From NCBI RefSeq assembly GCF_038002165.1, contig NZ_JBBOBR010000001.1, positions 620,001 to 684,000 on the forward strand: DNA of 64,000 nucleotides, written 5' to 3'. This document shows, one piece after another, positions 26,198 to 37,028 of this stretch. The notes under the pieces are model-generated. The model saw only the letters and a list, made by a program, of their open reading frames with translations. It made no database searches and was not told where the DNA came from. The position numbers were made by a program, and so were the translations under genes. This DNA comes from Cytobacillus sp. FSL H8-0458 (GTDB lineage: Bacteria > Bacillota > Bacilli > Bacillales > Cytobacillaceae). Numbering within the stretch: the stretch's first letter is position 1; each line of letters opens with the position of its first letter.

Positions 26198-27439
26198 CTA
26201 TTGTTTTAAAACAGTAATAATCAAATAACAGAAAACAATGCTGGCTCCAGCCGTTACAATCTGGCCGGATAGGAACAAGGTGAGCTGTTCACATACGATG
26301 GAGACTGTCACACTGAGTATACCGAGAATGAAAGCGGAAAGAACCGGAATGGATGCCTTGTCATTCATCATATCTTTGAGAGAAGGCACACTCCGTTTTC
26401 CGATCTCTTTGCTGTATTTCCAGGTCCACCATAAGAATGGCACGATTTTAAACAGGTAACCGAGAATGCTCAAAGCTACCCAAAGCATGAGGTAAGCAAA
26501 CACGAGATACCCAACTGTATTTTGAAAGCTTCCGATTAGTGTGCTTATGAATGCTCCCAGGTGGATTGCCAGCCCTGCAGGTATGGCGAGAAGAGCAAAT
26601 CGGAATGAATAATCAAGCTTTTTCTTTACTCTTTTCTGCAGGATTTGCAGCATGTGCCAGGTGAAGAATGCAAATCCGCCAGCCAGGATCAACAATGCAA
26701 TAGTTAAAAGCGAATTATTCCCGGTGAAAAAAGAGATAACTGCCGCAGCCAGTCCTGCTGCATATACCATAAATACATATTTGGCAGGCTTCATGCTATA
26801 GCCATGGGACAAGGAAAACATGGGAACCATTTTATAGGAAAATCCAAAAATCAGAAGTGTAAACCAGCCTGCCGTTCCAAGCAGTATGTGGCTTTTAAAG
26901 ACTGCCTGATAATGGCCGGAAATAAATCCGGTTTTCATGCTGAAGACCATAAGGATTCCCAATAGAATTGCAGACAGCAGGCTAATCAGTGCAGTTCCTA
27001 CGAAAAGAGTCAGTACATTGGGCTTTGCCTGCTGCCTTAAAGTCATGAACATTTGCAGCAGAAACATTAAGATGCCTGTTAATGTAATAAGCCCGGGCAG
27101 CATTGCACCCGCCGGATTATAAAATAGACTATGCGCAAAATATAATACTCCAAAGGCAGTTACAGTAAATTGTATAAATCCAAATCTTTCATTCCATATA
27201 GGGGTAAGAAAGGCCACCGGAACGAGCTGATACATGGCTCCCATTGCTGTCATCAGCGCCCAGCCTAATATAAACAAATGAGCCGCTGACCAAATGGCGG
27301 GTATACGAAATTGACTGTTAATTATGGATTCCCCTTGAAAAAGAATGAGCGCCATAGATCCTATTAAGCAGAGCAAGCTGAAAAGTATAAATGAAAAAGG
27401 AAGTTTGATATTGGTCTCATTTTTTGTATTGGCCAGCAA
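26198..27439 (-). CDS. NnrS/heme-copper oxidase I-like membrane protein
   Basis: A 413-residue protein with about 12 hydrophobic segments. Conserved-looking histidines occur in membrane context (SAAHLFILGWALMTAMGAMY, FKSHILLGTAGWFTLLIF, SLSHGYSMK, FFTWHMLQIL), a pattern seen in NnrS and in cytochrome-oxidase subunit I-like proteins of nitrogen-oxide metabolism. The likely start is TTG 27439, with AGGTGA 5 nt upstream; GTG 27448 lies within that ribosome site. It follows two DUF2249 genes and precedes a DUF59 gene, a cluster often tied to nitric-oxide or anaerobic respiration. The exact activity is not shown by the sequence. Confidence 0.75.
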   Translation of the reverse strand: MLANTKNETNIKLPFSFILFSLLCLIGSMALILFQGESIINSQFRIPAIWSAAHLFILGWALMTAMGAMYQLVPVAFLTPIWNERFGFIQFTVTAFGVLYFAHSLFYNPAGAMLPGLITLTGILMFLLQMFMTLRQQAKPNVLTLFVGTALISLLSAILLGILMVFSMKTGFISGHYQAVFKSHILLGTAGWFTLLIFGFSYKMVPMFSLSHGYSMKPAKYVFMVYAAGLAAAVISFFTGNNSLLTIALLILAGGFAFFTWHMLQILQKRVKKKLDYSFRFALLAIPAGLAIHLGAFISTLIGSFQNTVGYLVFAYLMLWVALSILGYLFKIVPFLWWTWKYSKEIGKRSVPSLKDMMNDKASIPVLSAFILGILSVTVSIVCEQLTLFLSGQIVTAGASIVFCYLIITVLKQ

Positions 27440-27452
27440 CGCGATCACCTGC

Positions 27453-27659
27453 TTATTTTCTTATTTCTATTAAAAAGCTTCCGTCTTCCTGTTCGGCAGT
27501 TACATATCTGCAGCCCATTTCGTCCAGCTGTTCATAAAGAAACATGGGCCTCCTGTCATTTATAATGGATAAGGTTTCTCCCTCTGGCAGATCTTTAAGA
27601 GCCGCGAGAGTTCTCATCATCGGCTGAGGAGGTTCCAGTCCCCGGTTATCCAGTTTCAT
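27453..27659 (-). CDS. DUF2249 family protein (short)
   Basis: A 68-residue protein that fits DUF2249, a TusA/SirA-like fold: KLDNRGLEPPQPMMRTLAAL resembles the CPxP-type N-terminal helix region of sulfurtransferases but lacks the cysteine. The family occurs with denitrification and heme-copper enzymes. It overlaps the upstream DUF2249 gene by 4 nt (coupled) and precedes the NnrS-like gene by 13 nt. A role in electron or sulfur handling for the membrane protein is inference. Confidence 0.8.
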   Translation of the reverse strand: MKLDNRGLEPPQPMMRTLAALKDLPEGETLSIINDRRPMFLYEQLDEMGCRYVTAEQEDGSFLIEIRK

Positions 27660-27898
27660 TTTGAAGCACCTCTCTTAGTAAAGATCACTTTCCAATGCTT
27701 CTTTTCAATTTCTTCAGCTTTATATTCAAACCCTTTAGCCTTCAATACTCCAAAAAGAGGGACGGGTTTAAACGGAGCATGAAGGATAAAAACATCATCG
27801 ATATCAAGTTCAGCAATCGCCGACATGATTTTTTGAAACGGCTCCAATTTATTTTTTAAATCCTCTCTTACGTCAAGTTCAATAACTTTGTTTTCCAT
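27656..27898 (-). CDS. DUF2249 family protein
   Basis: An 80-residue DUF2249 protein (MENKVIELDVREDLKNKLEP, then FILHAPFKPVPLFGVLKAKG). It is the first gene of the operon that continues with a second DUF2249 gene, the NnrS-like membrane protein and the DUF59 protein. The ATG at 27898 has GGAGAGATCAG upstream. The two DUF2249 proteins may act as a pair. No cysteine is present, so sulfur transfer of the TusA kind is unlikely. Confidence 0.85.
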   Translation of the reverse strand: MENKVIELDVREDLKNKLEPFQKIMSAIAELDIDDVFILHAPFKPVPLFGVLKAKGFEYKAEEIEKKHWKVIFTKRGASK

Positions 27899-28077
27899 TC
27901 TGATCTCTCCTTCAATCGGCTGATGGGATTAATTTAATTGCCAATAACTGAAAATCACCTGCCAGTGAGAATCGTTATTAATTACTTTAAGTTTAACAGC
28001 GTGAGCTTTTCAAATAAGTGACATATATCATATTACGAAGAACAATTTTAAAATGTATAAATCAAAGGGAACAAAAA

Positions 28078-28107
28078 AAATCCGCAGATGCTTACTCTGC
28101 GGATTCT
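28078..28107 (-). terminator. Terminator of the MFS/zinc-ribbon operon
   Basis: On the - strand CCGCAG/CTGCGG is followed by ATTTTTTTT. The stop codon of the small zinc-ribbon gene is in the loop region. Confidence 0.85.
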
Positions 28108-28232
28108 TTCTGTTCTTCCATACATTCAAAACAGATGGTTTCATTTTTTTCATTATGGACTCCGTTGAAGAATCCATCAAGACAGTATAGGTCTTTCCCG
28201 CAAACTGTGCAGCTGCCAACTAATTCTTTCAT
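28092..28232 (-). CDS. Small zinc-ribbon protein, 46 residues
   Basis: The peptide contains two CxxC pairs, SCTVCGKDLYC and ICFECMEEQ, typical of a small zinc ribbon. It starts MKELVGSC and ends KESAE. The start lies 3 nt after the end of the MFS gene, and CGGGAGTGA upstream acts as ribosome site, so it is the second gene of that operon. I know of similar small cysteine-pair proteins in bacilli but not of a function. Too short to be certain, but spacing, ribosome site and terminator support it. Confidence 0.75.
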   Translation of the reverse strand: MKELVGSCTVCGKDLYCLDGFFNGVHNEKNETICFECMEEQKESAE

Positions 28233-28234
28233 TT

Positions 28235-29395
28235 TCAGTCACTCCCGCTTTTTAATAATTGGGGACTTCTCTTTTTAAAGTATATGGACATGCCGCCAAC
28301 CGTTAACAGCAAAATGGCTGCGGCGATTAAAAAACCTATATCGAATGTTACTCTCAAGAAACCTAATATGGTGGAACCGGCTACCACACCTAAAGAAAAA
28401 AAGGCATAGAAGAGGCCAAATGCCTTACCTCTTGTTTTTTCAGTTGTATGATTGGCTATAAGGGCATTAATGGATGGAAATAAAAGAGCAAACCCGGTGC
28501 CATAAAGAACCATGCATAAAAACATGAAGCCAAGAGAAGATGCTGAACTTAGCAGGATTAATGCAATTCCAATGATCAGCATTCCGGAAAGCATGCTATT
28601 GTGATGCTTATACTTATCAAAGATTTTATTGATAGGCAGCAGAAAAATAAGAATTGCAGTTATTCCGAAAGTGCTTAATAAGATCCCGCTGTACATCGCA
28701 TCAATTTGCAGTGCTTCTACCTGAAGGGGAAGAAGATAGGCAAGTGTCCCTTGAGCAAACATGAGAGAAAAGGCTCCTAAATAGCTTGCTGTGAGCATAG
28801 GATTCTTAAGTAATGTAAGCATTTTCTCATTGGAGCTCTCTTTTTTTACATTTTTCAGAGTCCCTGCTGGCAGAAACACAAAGGCAAGGACTGCGCTGCT
28901 GATCATTATTGCTGCTATAATTAAAAAGACCCAGTTTATGCTGTAATTGGAAGCAATGACTGCCCCAAAAGCAGGTCCTATAATGGCTGAACAGCCGACA
29001 GCTGCGCCTGATACAGCCATTTTTCTGCCTTGTTTGTCTGAAGTTCCGAGGTTTGAAATGATTGTAAAAGCCGCAGGGACCAGGAAGCCGCCAAATAACC
29101 CGTGAAGAAATCTTACTGAGATTAATTGGAGGGGTGAATCAGTAAAGGTATACAGGATTAATATGATTCCGGTTAATGAGAGACCGGACACAAGAACCCT
29201 TTTTGCTCCGATTCTATCTATCCAATAGCCGGCTAAAATATTGCCTATCATATTCGAGAAGGAATACATCCCAACAATCATTCCCGCAAAGACGGGTGAT
29301 GGATGATATGTCAGGGCAAAGGGGCTCATTATAGGAAGCTGAGAAAATGTATCAATAAATGCTGCAATAACGATAAAATAAATCAAATATTTCAT
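28235..29395 (-). CDS. Major facilitator superfamily transporter
   Basis: A 386-residue transporter with 12 predicted membrane helices, probably an exporter of the DHA1-like group. The loop 2-3 motif GYWIDRIGAKRVLVSGLSL (G-x-x-x-D-R-x-G-x-K/R) is clear near residues 57-75. The signal-like first helix is the first transmembrane segment. The ATG at 29395 is preceded by a weak GTGAGATAGC site. Co-transcribed with a small zinc-ribbon gene. The substrate cannot be told from sequence. Confidence 0.88.
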   Translation of the reverse strand: MKYLIYFIVIAAFIDTFSQLPIMSPFALTYHPSPVFAGMIVGMYSFSNMIGNILAGYWIDRIGAKRVLVSGLSLTGIILILYTFTDSPLQLISVRFLHGLFGGFLVPAAFTIISNLGTSDKQGRKMAVSGAAVGCSAIIGPAFGAVIASNYSINWVFLIIAAIMISSAVLAFVFLPAGTLKNVKKESSNEKMLTLLKNPMLTASYLGAFSLMFAQGTLAYLLPLQVEALQIDAMYSGILLSTFGITAILIFLLPINKIFDKYKHHNSMLSGMLIIGIALILLSSASSLGFMFLCMVLYGTGFALLFPSINALIANHTTEKTRGKAFGLFYAFFSLGVVAGSTILGFLRVTFDIGFLIAAAILLLTVGGMSIYFKKRSPQLLKSGSD

Positions 29396-29563
29396 GCTAT
29401 CTCACTTTCCGGTTAGTTCACTTTCCACCATTATAACTCTTTGGCAGCCAGGTGAAAAAGAAAAACAGCCAAAGGGCAAAGAATAAGAAAAAGATTATAA
29501 AGACTGCCTTTTCTGAAAAATATGATAAAATAAAACTGTAATAGATACAAAGGGGGAAAAATT

Positions 29564-31075
29564 GTGGCAGAATCACTTAAACAGACAGAACAGCAATTCC
29601 TTGATTATGTCAAAAAAATGACGGCCTATAATGAAGCAATCGGGCTGATGTATTGGGATATGAGGACAGGCGCACCCAAGCAGGGAATGGAACAGCGCTC
29701 CGAAGTGATTGGAATGATTTCTTCAGAAGTTTTCAGGATGTCCACTTCTGAGGAAATGGCAGCATACATAGCGAAACTCACCGGCCGGGAAAATCTTTCT
29801 GAAGTAACTGTGAAAACACTGGAAGAATGTAAAAAGGATTATGACCGGAATAAGAAAATTCCTGCGGAGGAATACACCGAATATGTCATCCTGCAATCCA
29901 AGGCTGAGAGTATTTGGGAAGATGCAAAGGAAAGTTCAGATTTTGAAATGTTCCAGCCTTATTTGGAAAAGCTTGTTGAAATGAATAAAAGATTCATTTC
30001 TTATTGGGGATATGAAGGAAATAAATATAATACTCTGCTGGATATGTATGAACCTGGTGTCACCGTAGAAACGCTTGATCAGGTGTTTGGGCAGCTGAGG
30101 GAAAAAATTGTTCCTCTTGTCCAGCAGATTTCTGAATCACAGAATAAACCGGAAACCAGCTTTTTATATGAACATTTTGCCAAGGACAAACAGCGGGATT
30201 TCAGCCTTAAAGTTCTTGAACAAATGGGCTATAACTTTAAAGCGGGACGTCTCGATGAAACCGTTCATCCCTTTGCAACAGGTTTAAATCCCGGTGATGT
30301 CCGAGTAACCACCAAATATGATGAAACTGATTTCCGTACAGCTGTTTTTGGCACGATTCATGAAGGCGGGCATGCCCTTTATGAACAAAATATTTCTTCT
30401 GACCTGGTAGGAACTCCGCTATGCTCTGGTACATCTATGGGAATTCATGAATCACAGTCACTATTTTATGAAAACTTTGTTGGAAGACATCCTTCTTTCT
30501 GGAAAAAGAATTATGAACTTCTTAAAGAATATGCAAGCGGTCAATTTGATGCTGTCTCAATAGATTCTTTTTATCGTGCAATTAATGAATCAAAGCCATC
30601 TTTAATCCGTATTGAGGCAGATGAATTAACATACCCGCTTCATATCATCATCCGTTATGAAATTGAAAAAGGCTTGTTTAACGATGAAATTGAAGTTAAA
30701 GACCTTCCAGCGATCTGGAATGAAAAATATGAACAATACCTGGGAGTAAAGCCAGGGAATGACGGAGAAGGCGTTCTGCAGGATGTTCACTGGGCAGGGG
30801 GAAGCTTCGGTTATTTCCCTTCATATGCTTTGGGATACATGTATGCAGCACAGCTGAAAAACAGCATGTTAAAGGACCTGCCAAATTATGATGAATTGCT
30901 TGAAGAGGGTAATTTACTGCCGATCAAAGAATGGTTCACTAAGAATGTGCACCAGTTCGGCAAGATGAAAAAACCGCTTGAAATCCTAAATGATGTAACG
31001 GGAGAAGGCTTGAATTCCCAGCATTTAATTGATTATCTGTATGATAAGTACGGCAAGGTGTATCAGCTGAAATAA
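29564..31075 (+). CDS. ypwA: M32-family metallocarboxypeptidase YpwA
   Basis: A 503-residue zinc carboxypeptidase (thermostable carboxypeptidase 1 family) that removes C-terminal residues from peptides in the cytoplasm. The HExxH zinc site is in TIHEGGHALYEQN (near residues 265-269), with the third ligand and family motif in GIHESQSLFYENFVGR. The C-terminal HWAGGSFGYFPSYALG is also diagnostic. The GTG start at 29564 follows AGGGGG by 8 nt. It has no signal peptide. The length matches B. subtilis YpwA. Confidence 0.94.
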   Translation: MAESLKQTEQQFLDYVKKMTAYNEAIGLMYWDMRTGAPKQGMEQRSEVIGMISSEVFRMSTSEEMAAYIAKLTGRENLSEVTVKTLEECKKDYDRNKKIPAEEYTEYVILQSKAESIWEDAKESSDFEMFQPYLEKLVEMNKRFISYWGYEGNKYNTLLDMYEPGVTVETLDQVFGQLREKIVPLVQQISESQNKPETSFLYEHFAKDKQRDFSLKVLEQMGYNFKAGRLDETVHPFATGLNPGDVRVTTKYDETDFRTAVFGTIHEGGHALYEQNISSDLVGTPLCSGTSMGIHESQSLFYENFVGRHPSFWKKNYELLKEYASGQFDAVSIDSFYRAINESKPSLIRIEADELTYPLHIIIRYEIEKGLFNDEIEVKDLPAIWNEKYEQYLGVKPGNDGEGVLQDVHWAGGSFGYFPSYALGYMYAAQLKNSMLKDLPNYDELLEEGNLLPIKEWFTKNVHQFGKMKKPLEILNDVTGEGLNSQHLIDYLYDKYGKVYQLK

Positions 31076-31094
31076 GTGTTTAAACATAATTTTA

Positions 31095-31124
31095 GTAAGG
31101 GGGTGGCCTCAGCCATCCTCTTAC
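31095..31124 (+). promoter_or_regulatory. 13-bp hairpin in front of the EamA gene
   Basis: Positions 31095-31107 pair fully with 31112-31124 around a 4-nt loop (GTAAG/CTTAC outside, TGGC/GCCA inside), with two G-U pairs and no mismatch. There is no T-run after it, and the EamA ribosome site starts 5 nt later. It could be a transcript end of ypwA or a leader element of the transporter gene. Confidence 0.55.
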
Positions 31125-31140
31125 TTCATGGAGAGACATA

Positions 31141-32058
31141 ATGAAGAAATTACTTCCATTTCTAATGATAGCGTTAGGAGCAAGTCTATGGGGCATTATT
31201 GCTGTATTTGTTAAAGGGCTCGGAGAATATGGATTCTCAGCTATGGAAATTGTGGCTGTAAGAGTGTTTTTTGCGGCCATATTTCTCGTTCTAATCGGAA
31301 TGATGCGTTTCCGGAACTGTTTTAAACTGCAATCTGCCACTGACATCCGGTTTTTTGCTGGAACCGGGATACTGAGCATCGTCTTTTTTAATTATTGTTA
31401 TTTCACAGCAATGAACCAAATCAGCATTTCATTGGCAGTCGTTCTGCTTTACACCGCTCCTGCATTTGTGACTGTATTATCCTACCTGTTTTTAAAGGAG
31501 GGGATAAATCTAAGAAAGATTGCAGCTGTGGCAGGCACCATTGTGGGCTGCATTTTAGTTGCCGGATTATCAGCAGGCAGCAGTGACATTACTCTGCTTG
31601 GAATTTTGACGGGATTAGGTGCCGGGTTCGGGTATGCGCTTTATACCATCTTCGGGAAATTTGCGTTAAGAAAGTATCATCCTTTTACAGTTACGCTTTA
31701 TACATTCCTGGTTGCTTCGGTATTTCTGATCCCGGTAACAAAGCTATGGACAAAAGCTTCAGTTTTTTTGAACGCTGAAGTTTTGTTTCTTAGTATGGGT
31801 TTAGGGTTTGTGCCTACGGTTCTCGCCTATTTTGTTTACACATGGGGATTGGAAAAAACAGATGGAAGCAAAGCAGCTGTGATCGCTACAGTCGAACCAG
31901 TTGTGGCTATGCTTTTAGGAGTGACACTTTACGGGGAAAATCTTGGTGCAATCCAGATTGCCGGTGCTTTGCTGATACTCAGTTCGGTTATTATTGTGAA
32001 TCTGCCTGCAAGAAAGAAAAATACGGGACTGACAGCTGAGAGCAAGTTAGAACATTAA
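31141..32058 (+). CDS. EamA/DMT-family transporter
   Basis: A 305-residue membrane protein with ten predicted helices in two EamA repeats (about 5-140 and 155-290), typical of drug/metabolite transporters that export amino acids or similar compounds. Characteristic features are GASLWGIIAVFVKGLG at the N terminus and TVEPVVAMLLGVTLYGENLG in the second repeat. The ATG has GGAGAG 6 nt upstream, right after a strong hairpin. The substrate is unknown. It ends at a strong terminator shared with the cba oxidase operon. Confidence 0.9.
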   Translation: MKKLLPFLMIALGASLWGIIAVFVKGLGEYGFSAMEIVAVRVFFAAIFLVLIGMMRFRNCFKLQSATDIRFFAGTGILSIVFFNYCYFTAMNQISISLAVVLLYTAPAFVTVLSYLFLKEGINLRKIAAVAGTIVGCILVAGLSAGSSDITLLGILTGLGAGFGYALYTIFGKFALRKYHPFTVTLYTFLVASVFLIPVTKLWTKASVFLNAEVLFLSMGLGFVPTVLAYFVYTWGLEKTDGSKAAVIATVEPVVAMLLGVTLYGENLGAIQIAGALLILSSVIIVNLPARKKNTGLTAESKLEH

Positions 32059-32059
32059 A

Positions 32060-32092
32060 ACACTCCGGTCCAATTTAGACCGGAGTGTTTTT
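32060..32092 (+). terminator. Terminator between the EamA gene and cbaA
   Basis: A 12-bp perfect stem AACACTCCGGTC/GACCGGAGTGTT with a 7-nt loop and T7 tail; weaker A-run on the other side. Confidence 0.9.
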
Positions 32093-33748
32093 TTACCATA
32101 ACTTATATCCCTTGGCCCCTGGGGGTGCATTTTGAATTAAATCGATAAATGGAATGGTGTAGGCAAATAGAATAAGAACAACAGTAATTCCGAGCCAAAG
32201 CTTCCAGTTTTCGAATACCATCGGTGCTTTTTCGGCTTCTTCAGCCGCTTCTCCGACAGGGAACTCCTGCTCGCCCTTTGGTGCGAAGAATGCAAGGTTG
32301 ATAAAGATATAGATCATTAATATAATGCCAATAAAGAGAATAGAACCGCCAATTGCCTGTGCAACCTGGTATGGAATCCATTCTGCTGCTTGTGCTGCTC
32401 CGCCATATTCAGAATATGATGAACGTCGCGGTGCTCCAAGCAGACCGACAGCATGCATGGCACCAGACATGAATGTCATTCCGATTGACCAGATAACTGC
32501 CTGGATGATCCCTAATTTATTCATTGCTTTGGTTAATGTTCTTCCAGTCAGATGAGGAATAAGCCAGTAGGAAACTCCAAAGAATGTAAGTACTACAGAA
32601 GTTGCCACTGTTAAGTGAAAGTGACCGGTTACCCAAATCGTGTTATGAACTACCTGGTTCATCTGGTGGGAGGCGTTGACGATCCCGCCTGCACCCGCAG
32701 GGATAAAGGCTACCATCCCAATAAAAGGAACGACAAATCGCGCATCTCCCCATGGAAGCTTCTTCACCCAGCCGAATAACCCTGTAGCCCCTTTAGAACG
32801 GCCAAAGCTTTCGAAAGTAGCAAATAAAGAAAATGCAGTCATTAAAGATGGGATGACAACAAGGAATGTTAAGATAACCTGCAGGAATTTCCATGCCGGA
32901 TCAATTCCCGGCTCCATTAATTGATGGTGAAATCCGACAGGGATTGAGAACAGCAGGAATAATATAAAAGACAAACGTGCCAATGAATCAGAGAAAATTT
33001 TTCCGCCGATAACTTTTGGAATGACAACATACCACGCCATATAAGCCGGCAATAGCCAGAAGTATACAAGCGGATGTCCGAAATACCAGAATAGAGTTCG
33101 GCTGACGCCGATATTTACGGTTTCTACAAATCCTAATGACCATGGAAGAAGCTGGAAAAGAACGGTAGATGCTACACCGATTGTTGCCACAATCCACATC
33201 ATTGTATTGACCAATGACATGAAGGTTAATAACGGACTCGGCTGGCCAGGATTTTTCCTGCGCCATTCTGCATACTTCATAATGATTGCTGCCCCGTCAA
33301 TCCAGCTTCCCACTATGACAAGTGTTAAACCGATATAGTACAATGCATGTGCCTGAAGAGGAGCATAGAAGGTATAAAGAACTGTAGCCTCATTCAGCAG
33401 GATCATAACAGCTGCAAGAACAGTTCCCGCTGTCATCAGCCAAAAACCGATCCAGCCGGTAATGCGCTGTTTATTTGTAAGGGTCCCTGATGTTTTGCTT
33501 GTTGCAGCTAACTGGAAGCCCATTATAAAAAAAGTAGTAAGTACAAGTCCCAATACAACACCGTGAACCGTGAGGATCTGGTAATACCCGATGCCTGCCG
33601 GGAGCTCGAATTTACCGGAGCGGACCAAAGTCTGCAATAATCCGGCTAGGCCGCCTATTGCTAAAGCTGTAAAGGCAACGAAAAAGTGAGCCATTGCCAA
33701 TTTTGCGTCGCGAGGGTCAACTTTTAATTTTGCTGAAGGATTAAACAT
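32093..33748 (-). CDS. cbaA: ba3/cba-type cytochrome c oxidase subunit I
   Basis: A 551-residue heme-copper oxidase subunit I of the B (ba3) family, which reduces oxygen to water and pumps protons. About 13 membrane helices are present. CuB/heme ligands are visible: FGHPLVYFWLLPAY (HPxVY), HQLMEPG, HQMNQVVHNTIWVTGHFHLTV (heme a3 and heme ligands) and an early H in TVHGVVLGL. The short loop at HHQLMEPGIDP and lack of the A-family glutamate motif fit the B family. Its ATG overlaps the subunit II stop by 1 nt. Order on the transcript is subunit IIa, II, I. Confidence 0.92.
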   Translation of the reverse strand: MFNPSAKLKVDPRDAKLAMAHFFVAFTALAIGGLAGLLQTLVRSGKFELPAGIGYYQILTVHGVVLGLVLTTFFIMGFQLAATSKTSGTLTNKQRITGWIGFWLMTAGTVLAAVMILLNEATVLYTFYAPLQAHALYYIGLTLVIVGSWIDGAAIIMKYAEWRRKNPGQPSPLLTFMSLVNTMMWIVATIGVASTVLFQLLPWSLGFVETVNIGVSRTLFWYFGHPLVYFWLLPAYMAWYVVIPKVIGGKIFSDSLARLSFILFLLFSIPVGFHHQLMEPGIDPAWKFLQVILTFLVVIPSLMTAFSLFATFESFGRSKGATGLFGWVKKLPWGDARFVVPFIGMVAFIPAGAGGIVNASHQMNQVVHNTIWVTGHFHLTVATSVVLTFFGVSYWLIPHLTGRTLTKAMNKLGIIQAVIWSIGMTFMSGAMHAVGLLGAPRRSSYSEYGGAAQAAEWIPYQVAQAIGGSILFIGIILMIYIFINLAFFAPKGEQEFPVGEAAEEAEKAPMVFENWKLWLGITVVLILFAYTIPFIDLIQNAPPGAKGYKLW

Positions 33749-34224
33749 TATTCCACCACCTTAATTTTAGACGACATCATGTGGTGACCAACACCGCAAT
33801 ATTCATTACATACAATTAAGTATTCGCCTGTTTTATCAAATGTTGTCACATGTTCACTGATATAGCCGGGTTCAAGCATCATGTTGATATTCGATCCCGC
33901 AACTTCAAAACCGTGGACGACGTCTTTGGTTGTAGCGATAATTTTCACTTTAGCCCCATATGGAACCTCTACTTCAGCTGGGCTGTAGGAAAACGCAGAT
34001 GCTACATATACCAATTCGTAATCCCAATCTTTTCCTTCTACCTTTTTCAATCCAGGCTCATTAAATGGAACGGTAGTATCGACCTTTTCAGGGTCAATGG
34101 TTGCCAAACAGCTTGGAGGCTGATTGCCCAGGTAAAATGCGCTGACCCCCAGTACTGTCAGAAAAACAAGCAGCGATCCGATTCCAAAAATGAGCCAGGC
34201 TTTTTCAAACTTATGCATATGCAT
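33748..34224 (-). CDS. cbaB: ba3/cba-type cytochrome c oxidase subunit II
   Basis: A 158-residue subunit with one N-terminal membrane anchor (about 8-30, WLIFGIGSLLVFLTVLGVSA) and an outside cupredoxin domain that carries the binuclear CuA centre (His in DVVHGFEVAG; CNEYCGVGHHMM gives Cys-x3-Cys-x3-His-x2-Met). It receives electrons from cytochrome c and passes them to subunit I. The ATG at 34224 follows AAAGGGGAAAAA. It overlaps cbaA by 1 nt and follows the small subunit IIa by 21 nt. Confidence 0.92.
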   Translation of the reverse strand: MHMHKFEKAWLIFGIGSLLVFLTVLGVSAFYLGNQPPSCLATIDPEKVDTTVPFNEPGLKKVEGKDWDYELVYVASAFSYSPAEVEVPYGAKVKIIATTKDVVHGFEVAGSNINMMLEPGYISEHVTTFDKTGEYLIVCNEYCGVGHHMMSSKIKVVE

Positions 34225-34245
34225 GGCTTTTTCCCCTTTCTAACT

Positions 34246-34395
34246 TTAAAAGCGGCTGATAAATAATAGATAAACGCCTACCCATGTAATAATCAGGAAG
34301 AATCCTAATAAGAAAACGGAAGCTAACGTTCCCTTTAAGGAAGAGCTATCCTCTATTTCAGTTTTTGTTTTGCGGCTGAGTTCCGTTTTCGCCAT
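34246..34395 (-). CDS. Cytochrome c oxidase subunit IIa, 49 residues
   Basis: A small single-span protein (MAKTELSRKTKTEIED, then SVFLLGFFLIITWVGVYLLF) of the kind that accompanies ba3-type oxidases and packs beside subunit I. A strong GAAAGGAGTGAAGG ribosome site precedes the ATG. It is the first gene of the operon and lies 21 nt before cbaB. The function is inferred from size, topology and position. Confidence 0.85.
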   Translation of the reverse strand: MAKTELSRKTKTEIEDSSSLKGTLASVFLLGFFLIITWVGVYLLFISRF

Positions 34396-34399
34396 TTTC

Positions 34400-34771
34400 C
34401 TTCACTCCTTTCGAAAATTGGAAAAAGTAAATGATTACACTTTCATAATACAAAACATTTAGGAAGATTCTAGATGCTTTTGGTGAGTTCACAAATTGTT
34501 CATTCGTAACTTAAACACTATGATAATGGTGAAAAATTGATATTTAAGTGATTTAAATCACAAAACTCATGTGTAAATTGTGAAATAAATGTGAAGGTTT
34601 ACATTTGGCTTCAAAAGAGGGACTAATTATTGAAAAAAATCATACTGAAGATGATAAACTGTTCAATTTACGAACGATTATAGAAAAAATATTATTTTAG
34701 TTCGCTTTTGTGTGAAGGTTTTTGTTGAAGTATCAGGAAATGATGTTATAATGTTAATAAATTAATAACAT
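34400..34771. other. Regulatory gap between the cba operon and xpt
   Basis: No gene is seen. It holds the divergent promoters. TGTGAA motifs occur at 34579-34584, 34590-34595 and 34711-34716, and as the complement TTCACA at 34488-34493. They resemble ResD or Crp/Fnr half sites, which could regulate the oxidase, but no full palindrome is convincing. Confidence 0.35.
34725..34752 (+). promoter_or_regulatory. Predicted sigma-A promoter of xpt-pbuX
   Basis: TTGAAG (34725-34730) and TATAAT (34747-34752) are 16 bp apart, just upstream of the guanine riboswitch. Confidence 0.65.
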
Positions 34772-34960
34772 TCACTCATATAATCGCGAGGATATGGCTC
34801 GCAAGTTTCTACCGGGTTACCGTAAATAATCCGACTATGAGTGAGCAATGACCAGGACGTTTTTTTGGCATCCTCGTTTGCCTGCAGCTTAACTCCCAGC
34901 CTGAAGGCCATTGCTTCACTCATTTTTATGCTGTGAATGCGATGGGCCTCAGGCTTTTTT
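34772..34960 (+). promoter_or_regulatory. Guanine riboswitch (purine aptamer plus terminator switch)
   Basis: The aptamer (34772-34844) has P1 CACTCATA/TATGAGTG, the conserved core TATAATCGCGAGGATATGG, GTTTCTACCGGG and the L2-L3 loops. The base before TATG in CCGACTATG is C, which marks guanine/hypoxanthine specificity. The expression platform is complete: the P1 3' strand with GCAATG can pair with CATTGCTTCACTCAT (34908-34922) as antiterminator, while the terminator AGCCTGAAGGCC/GGCCTCAGGCT ends in TTTTTT at 34955-34960. Ligand binding should therefore switch off xpt-pbuX. Confidence 0.95.
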
Positions 34961-34990
34961 ATATGGCTCAGAATAATGAAGGCTTTCTAA

Positions 34991-36918
<1,928 letters not shown>

Positions 36919-37028
36919 TTAATAAAAAATATCCCACATATTTTGAGTGATAATATGTCGATACGTCATCATCATTTACTTATCTTAATTTATTAGATGA
37001 GTATTTGGAGGTGGCGTTTTTTCTTGTT

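Noticed and set aside
27966..27980. Fur-box-like sequence before the DUF2249 operon
   Set aside because: Only 11 of 14 positions match the 7-1-7 consensus, with mismatches at key positions, so it is not enough to call.
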